From NCBI RefSeq assembly GCF_910592395.1, contig NC_088319.1:2106001-2170000 (forward strand): 64,000 nucleotides of DNA, read 5' to 3'. Both the position numbers and the translations under genes were made by a program. This DNA is from Lineus longissimus. Its lineage: Eukaryota; Nemertea; Pilidiophora; Heteronemertea; Lineidae. The notes below the pieces were generated by a model. The model saw nothing but the letters and a program-made list of their open reading frames with translations, did no database searches and was not told the origin of the DNA. The stretch's first letter is position 1. Every line of letters begins with the position of its first letter. This document shows positions 58,289 to 64,000 of the stretch, piece by piece.

Positions 58289-58578
58289 CAGTAGAACCTC
58301 TCTATTAAGGACACCCTCTGAACTAACAAGTACTGTCATTGAGAGAGTGTTTTCATGGTCACCATTATTGGAGGGCAGAACAATGATTTGTCATGCCTGT
58401 CTTAACTGAATCAAATGCTGTCATGGTCATTTGGGCTTGCTTTCTTTTGTCTATCCCTCCAAGATGGCACTTGAAAGCACCCTGTACTGAGTTGTGTTGA
58501 ATGGGAACAACACAATTTGGATCCAAGACTACAGTGTCCTTTTAGCTAGAGAAGTGGCCACTAAGGGAAGTTATACTG
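58289..58578 (+). mobile_element. pogo-like MITE, copy 8, with about 130 bp of foreign interior
   Basis: The ends CAGTAGAACCTCTCTATTAA and AGTTATACTG fit the family. Between about 58345 and 58490 sits sequence unrelated to other copies. Confidence 0.65.
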
Positions 58579-58914
58579 TTTATTGACGCTCAATCAACTT
58601 CCATGATTGTGGCCTACTCGACAGCAAAGGCCAACAATAAACCAACAGAAATTGAACCAGATCAAATTAAAGACGGAAATTGACATTACTGATCCCAACT
58701 AATGAAATCAGGCTAGAAAATGTCACATGACTAATTCTGGCTTTTTAATGGAAGACTGAGATGTCTTTGCTGGTATGGCCATGCTGTCGAAGAACACAGA
58801 TTTCCCAAGAGGCTGCTGAACTGGTGCCAGGAACAAGTTGGGGGCAAGGGAAGAAGGGGCAGAACAAGTGTATGATGGCTTGATTCAGTGAAGTGAATAG
58901 TCCGGCAGCTGGTG

Positions 58915-59045
58915 TCAATGCAGTGAAGCAAGATGGTGCGGTAGCTCGTTTCGATGCAGTGAAGCGAGATGGAGCGGCATCTGGTCTCGATGCAGTGAAG
59001 CAAGATGGAGCGGCAGCTGGTCTTGGTGAAGACTTGCTGGAAGCT
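58915..59045. repeat. 36-bp tandem repeat, 3.5 copies
   Basis: The unit is 'gatgcagtgaagcaagatgg' plus 'agcggcagctggtctc'. Confidence 0.85.
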
Positions 59046-59514
59046 GCCAGCAACAGTTGAGACATTGGTGAAGGCCCCTCACAATTTTGATGGCTTCAAC
59101 CAGCATGATGCAGTGTGGGCAGGGACAGGTCAATATGTGGTTCAAATCTCAATTTGAGCTACAAACCCCTACACACCAAATTTGTTTTGGCTTTCCATGT
59201 CACCTGGCCTTTTGTTCATCAACAAAAGCCTTATACGGGCTTGTGTGACGGTGTCCATTGATTCCAAACTGCTAAGTTAATCACAGTAAGGCCTACCCCA
59301 CATTATTGCAATACCATACTTTCTCATGTATTAGGCCTATGTCAAAGCAAATGTAAGATTTAATGCAATAGTGCCTTCCGTTCCTCCAGAACTAGAAAAC
59401 TATTGGGGAAATCGCACCAAACTTCACGTATGTACAGAAGGTACAAGTTTTAGAGAAATAGTATGTGACAAACTTTTGGGTGTCACCAATTTGAGAAATC
59501 TGATATTTTTAGAA

Positions 59515-59634
59515 CTGGACCACACCACAACCAACCTGCCGCATCGGAAAGAGGTCACCAGCAGGCCTTGAATCCTTGACCTTCCAATCACGAGGCGGAT
59601 GCCTTAACTAATAGGCCATCGGGATCCGTGTATC
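59515..59634 (-). mobile_element. tRNA-derived SINE, family B, copy 2
   Basis: It matches 33955-34076, sharing 'ggccatcgggatc', 'aggtcacca' and 'ccttgaccttcc'. Confidence 0.6.
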
Positions 59635-59678
59635 AAACTAGCCATGGCCTTCCCTGAGAATTTTACAACATGACTTAC

Positions 59679-59774
59679 GTTATCCTCCCCATCCTGACTT
59701 GCAGTGGTACTCGCATCCGTGTCCGAATCCAGCAACGGATTTGCCTCTGAACCAACCAATGCCTCCTTGAACAT
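59679..59774 (-). CDS. ECE-like: Candidate alternative first coding exon 1a of the M13 gene
   Basis: ATG, then 32 codons encoding MFKEALVGSEANPLLDSD and a Ser/Thr/Asp-rich end, then AAC|GTAAGT donor in phase 0, compatible with exon 1 at 44172. It contains EANPLL, an acidic dileucine-type [DE]xxxL[LI] sorting motif of the kind that differs between ECE isoforms. The intron would be 15.5 kb. Support is structural only, without homology. Confidence 0.45.
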
Positions 59775-59779
59775 TAGAC

Positions 59780-60600
59780 GTCAGCTCTTTACTCCTTTCA
59801 ACACATCAAAAATCCTAACGAAAAACTTGTCATAGGCCATGTGCTATTTTAATTGGGAACGTAACTTCTAAATAATAATGTTTACTGTTTACGCTCCATA
59901 TATTCCATTCAACTTGTCTGGTGAATAGTTTGAATTTGTCTAGCCATTTGACAATAGGATTACTGAACTTATGGTCAAGTAGGCCAAGCCAATGATTGTT
60001 GTGGTTTACGTCAAAAATTTCCCACGTGGTTGATATCAAAAGTCAATAAACAATTATGACAAACAATTTCGCAGGGATAAAATTACAGGTGAACCTTACC
60101 CTGCTGACATAAAGTTGCAGGTGAAATAAAGCTGTTGACATGAAATTGCAGCTGAAATAAAATCAGAGGACATAAAATTGCACTTAAACCTCGACCGGTC
60201 TTGCCCTTTGGCAATAAGATAAAAGATACATGTGTGTCGCCCCATCCTGTGATTAGAATCATACCCAATGACTCAGGCCCCATGATGAATCTTAACTACT
60301 GAAGATGTCTGATTGCAAAAGCATATGCCCTGTGGGGGAGGTTACCTATCGAGAAGGGGGGTCTAGACTCATTCACCAGTCTCCTCCATTCACTCATTAC
60401 AGAGGCTGGTACTAGACGGCAATTCACTCGTCATGACCTCGATTTGGGGGCGTAAGCTTCCGGTGTCCGGTCACGTGTTTTTCTGTAGGATGGGTAACAT
60501 CGATCCAAGTGAATAATCTGCAATACCAGAGCGCTCGGTATGACAGTGCATGCACTGTATGGACTTAAAATGGCACGCCTCGGATAATTAACGAGGCTTC
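59780..60600. other. Flank with a short degenerate repeat
   Basis: A 30-35-bp repeat ('ttgcaggtgaaataaagctg' and relatives) occupies 60085-60190. The rest shows nothing recognisable. Confidence 0.5.
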
Positions 60601-60606
60601 CTCATG

Positions 60607-60692
60607 GAAATGACCAATTTGGGACCAAAGGCAATGTTCTGAATAGAGAGTATGGCCTTCAAAGATAGGTGTCCGCTAAGGGAGGTTCCACT
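60607..60692 (+). mobile_element. pogo-like MITE, copy 9 (5'-truncated)
   Basis: It starts inside the element ('gaccaatttgggaccaaag') and ends GGGAGGTTCCACTG followed by TA. Confidence 0.7.
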
Positions 60693-60789
60693 GTATTTAT
60701 CCCTGAGGGTGGGGGTGCTGCAATGTTAAAGAACAGCCAGCAATCCTGCTAGGGTGGTCACATGCTTTTCGTGACAAGAACACCTTCAG

Positions 60790-61285
60790 CAACGGGGTGA
60801 GTTGAGGTGAAGTTGGAAAGGCTCGATATCCCTTCCCCCCATGGAGAGCACAGGCCCTGTTGAGGTGAAGTTGGAAAGGCTCGATATCCCTTCCCCCATG
60901 AAGAGCACAGGCCCTGTTGAGGCGAAGTTGGAAAGGCTCGATATCCCTTCCCCCAAGGAGTTGAGGTGAAGTTGGAAAGGCCTGATATCCCTTCCCCATG
61001 GAGAGCAGAGGCCCTGTTGAGGTGAAGTTGGAAAGGCCTGATATCCCTTCCCCATGGAGAGCAGAGGCCCTGTTGAGGTGAAATTGGAAAGGACAGATAT
61101 CCCTTCCCCCATGGAGAGCACAAGCCCTGTTGAGGTGAAGTTGGAAAGGCCCGATATCCCTTCCCCCATGGAGAGCACTGGCCCTGTTTAGGTGAAGTTG
61201 GAAAGCCCGATATCCCCCCATGGACAGCACAGGCCCTGTTGAGGTGAAGTTGGAAAGCCCACTATCCCCCCATGGAGAGCACAGG
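60790..61285. repeat. 57-58-bp minisatellite, about 9 copies
   Basis: The unit is 'gttgaggtgaagttggaaag' plus a Y-rich 'gatatcccttcccccatgga' part. Several copies carry short deletions. Open frames across it are artefacts. Confidence 0.92.
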
Positions 61286-61289
61286 CACT

Positions 61290-62225
61290 GATGTTGGAGT
61301 GAAGGCTATAATTCTTCATAATTGATTACAGAATCTCGCGACTTACCTAAAGCTAAACAGATCAACCAGTACATGTAAGTACCAGGTCAACTGTTTCGTG
61401 GCACGCAATCTCTTCAGAATATCGATAATCAATGTAGAACTGACCAATCAGACCGCATGACGGAGTTTATTGAAAATCAACAAAACAGTTAACAGAGCCA
61501 GACCCTCGGATGAGATGTCTGTATTGGTTTCTAATTAGATATTGAGAGATGTGCTACTGCGCTTCACTTGACATCAATTACGGAGACATACCCCAGAGAC
61601 GTGGATCAGGAGCAAAGTAATTTCCTTTTTAAGCGCAAGACGAGTCTCGAATAAACATATTTAGACAAAATCAGCGCATTTCTAACCTACGTCTCGACCA
61701 GATTCTTGCCTCTCAATAACACCAAATTCACACCATTTAAAACTGTTTGGGCCCAACGTAGGGGGGGGCACCCACAAAAGGAGGGGTCAAAATTACAAAG
61801 CGTTTTTGCCCCTTCGGCTCCGGAAGCATTTTTGGGAGGTAAAAATGGTCACATCTGCAAAAGAAATTGAGGCCATCAGGAGGAGCTCAAACCTCCCCCC
61901 CCAAAAAAAAAACCTTGAGCCAAAGTGCCTCAGGTATGGGCCCACATTTTACCTTTAGCTCAACCCTCCCGGTCTCAACTTTAGCGGAGACACCCTAGCG
62001 TGCGCCGTGTCAATTCCTTAACCCGAAAATCATATTTGCCTGGCCTTTCAGCACATTATGTTTTTCCATCAGTTCTGAACCCTGCTGTGCTGGAAATGGT
62101 GGAGTGAAAGCAATCCATCTCCAGCGACCTGGGTGGAATTCCCGACAACGGATGTAATCTCGAGAGTGGTCGCAATACGGCCAATAACGAGTTTAAGATC
62201 AACACTAAGCGTAATTTGATGATGA
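61290..62225. other. Nothing recognised
   Basis: No coding, RNA or repeat structure was seen apart from G and A homopolymer runs near 61760-61910. Confidence 0.45.
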
Positions 62226-62234
62226 TTTCTCATA

Positions 62235-64000
62235 TTAGGGTGGTCGGATTGAAGCGAGGAAGGCCTGGGCCACCTGGGGGAGGCATACAACTGTCTAGTT
62301 TGATTGAAGTAAGGAAGGCCTGGGCCACCTGGGGAAGGCATACAACTATCTGGTTTGATTGAAGTAAGGAAGGCCTGGGCCACCTGGGGAAGGCATACAA
62401 CTGTCTGGTTTGATTGAAGTAAGGAAGGCCTGGGCCACCTGGGGGAGGCATACAACTGTCTGGTTTGATTGAAGTAAGGAAGGCCTGGGCCACCTGGGGA
62501 AGGCATACAACTGTCTCGTTTAATTGAATTAGGCCTGGGCCACCTGGGGAAGGCATACGACTGTCTGGTTTGATTGAAGTAAGGAAGGCCTGGGCCACCT
62601 GGGGGAGGCATACAACTGTCTCGTTTGATTGAAGTAGGCCTGGGCCACCTGGGGAAGGCATACGACTATCTGGTTTGATTGAAGTAAGGAAGGCCTGGGC
62701 CACCTGGGGGAGGCATACAACTGTCTAGTTTGATTGAAGTAAGGAAGGCCTGAGCCACCTGGGGAAGGCATACAACTGTCTGGTTTGATTGAAGTAAGGA
62801 AGGCCTGGGCCACCTGGGGGAGGCATACAACTGTCTAGTTTGATTGAAGTAAGGAAGGCCTGGGCCACCTGGGGAAGGCATACAACTATCTGGTTTGATT
62901 GAAGTAAGGAAGGCCTGGGCCACCTGGGGAAGGCATACAACTGTCTGGTTTGATTGAAGTAAGGAAGGCCTGGGCCACCTGGGGGAGGCATACAACTGTC
63001 TGGTTTGATTGAAGTAAGGAAGGCCTGGGCCACCTGGGGAAGGCATACAACTGTCTCGTTTAATTGAATTAGGCCTGGGCCACCTGGGGAAGGCATACGA
63101 CTGTCTGGTTTGATTGAAGTAAGGAAGGCCTGGGCCACCTGGGGGAGGCATACAACTGTCTCGTTTGATTGAAGTAGGCCTGGGCCACCTGGGGAAGGCA
63201 TACGACTATCTGGTTTGATTGAAGTAAGGAAGGCCTGGGCCACCTGGGGGAGGCATACAACTGTCTAGTTTGATTGAAGTAAGGAAGGCCTGAGCCACCT
63301 GGGGAAGGCATACAACTGTCTGGTTTGATTGAAGTAAGGAAGGACTGGGCCACCTGGGGGAGGCATACAACTGTCTAGTTTGATTGAAGTAAGGAAGGCC
63401 TGAGCCACCTGGGGAAGGCATACAACTCTCTGGTTTGATTGAAGTAAGGAAGGCATGGGCCACCTGGGGAAGGCATACAACTATCTGGTTTGATTGAAGT
63501 ATGGATGGCCTGGGCCACCTGGGGAAGGCATACAACTATCTGGTTTGATTGAAGTATGGATGGCCTGGGCCACCTGGGGAAGGCATACAACTGTCTGGTT
63601 TGATTGAAGTAAGGAAGGACTGGGCCACCTGGGGGAGGCATACAACTGTCTGGTTTGATTGAAGTATGGAAGGCCTGGGTCACCTGGGGAAGGCATACAA
63701 CTGTCTGGTTTGATTAAAGTATGGAAGGCCTGGGTCACCTGGGGAAGGCATACAACTATCTGGTTTGATTGAAGTAAGGAAGGCCTGGGCCACCTGGGGA
63801 AGGCATACAACTATCTGGTTTGATTGAAGTATGGAAGGCCTGGGTCACCTGGGGAAGGCATACAACTGTCTGGTTTGATTGAAGTATGGAAGGCCTGGGT
63901 CACCTGGGGAAGGCATACAACTGTCTGGTTTGATTGAAGTATGGAAGGCCTGGGTCACCTGGGGGAGGCATACAACTGTCTAGTTTGATTGAAGTATGGA
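62235..64000. repeat. 55-bp minisatellite, more than 30 copies, running off the right edge
   Basis: The unit is 'ggtttgattgaagtaaggaa' plus 'ggcctgggccacctggggaa' plus 'ggcatacaactgtct'. Landmark variants (aattaggcc, gaagtaggcc, cctgagcc) recur exactly 540 bp apart, so a block of about ten units was duplicated as a whole. Confidence 0.95.

Noticed and set aside
61343-61371. ATG to GTAAGT mini-exon (MYWLICLAL) on the minus strand
   Set aside because: It ends in phase 1, which does not fit exon 1 of the M13 gene; it could at most be a 5' UTR exon.
60697-63810. Pro/Gly-rich ORFs on the minus strand
   Set aside because: Artefacts of the 57-bp and 55-bp arrays.

Overview
The window is eukaryotic and most likely comes from a marine invertebrate. 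Genes are split by GT/AG introns, intergenic and intronic DNA is dense in MITEs, tRNA-derived SINEs and L2/CR1-type LINE tails, and there is a BEL/Pao LTR retrotransposon. Both cellular genes are animal families: a cGAS/Mab-21-like receptor and an endothelin-converting-enzyme-like M13 protease. I cannot name the species from sequence alone. A lophotrochozoan or invertebrate deuterostome fits best. Layout: (1) 1-4.7 kb, plus strand: an uninterrupted coding exon, open at the left edge, encoding about 23 nearly identical ankyrin repeats, several diverged ones, and a C-terminal cGAS-like nucleotidyltransferase (cGLR) domain with all three catalytic acidic residues. (2) 6.05-44.2 kb, minus strand: one ECE/neprilysin-like M13 metallopeptidase gene. 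I reconstructed it by hand as 14 coding exons whose splice phases all agree, covering 711 codons from the membrane anchor to just before the C-terminal end. Two candidate alternative first coding exons lie further upstream, at 46.6-46.7 and 59.7-59.8 kb. The last exon was not found, so it probably lies left of the window, beyond or within the oppositely oriented ankyrin-cGLR gene. (3) The introns hold a complete BEL/Pao element (17.3-25.4 kb) with identical-looking LTRs and a 5-bp target duplication, LINE fragments, many MITEs, a truncated PIF/Harbinger element and numerous minisatellites. (4) 44-64 kb: 5' flank or first introns with nested MITEs, a long foldback element, and three large minisatellites; the last runs off the right edge. 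The most unusual pattern is that at least three intronic minisatellites of the M13 gene have repeat units that contain the 3' end of the neighbouring exon plus its splice donor, and a fourth starts a few bases past a donor. One array thus carries tandem copies of the zinc-binding HELSH exon end, each with its donor. The ankyrin array of the neighbouring gene is itself a coding minisatellite (99-bp unit). In it the framework is nearly invariant even at synonymous sites, while amino-acid changes cluster at ankyrin surface positions. The two genes have no evident shared pathway. One is a putative innate immune sensor; the other is a membrane peptidase that would process peptides outside the cell.
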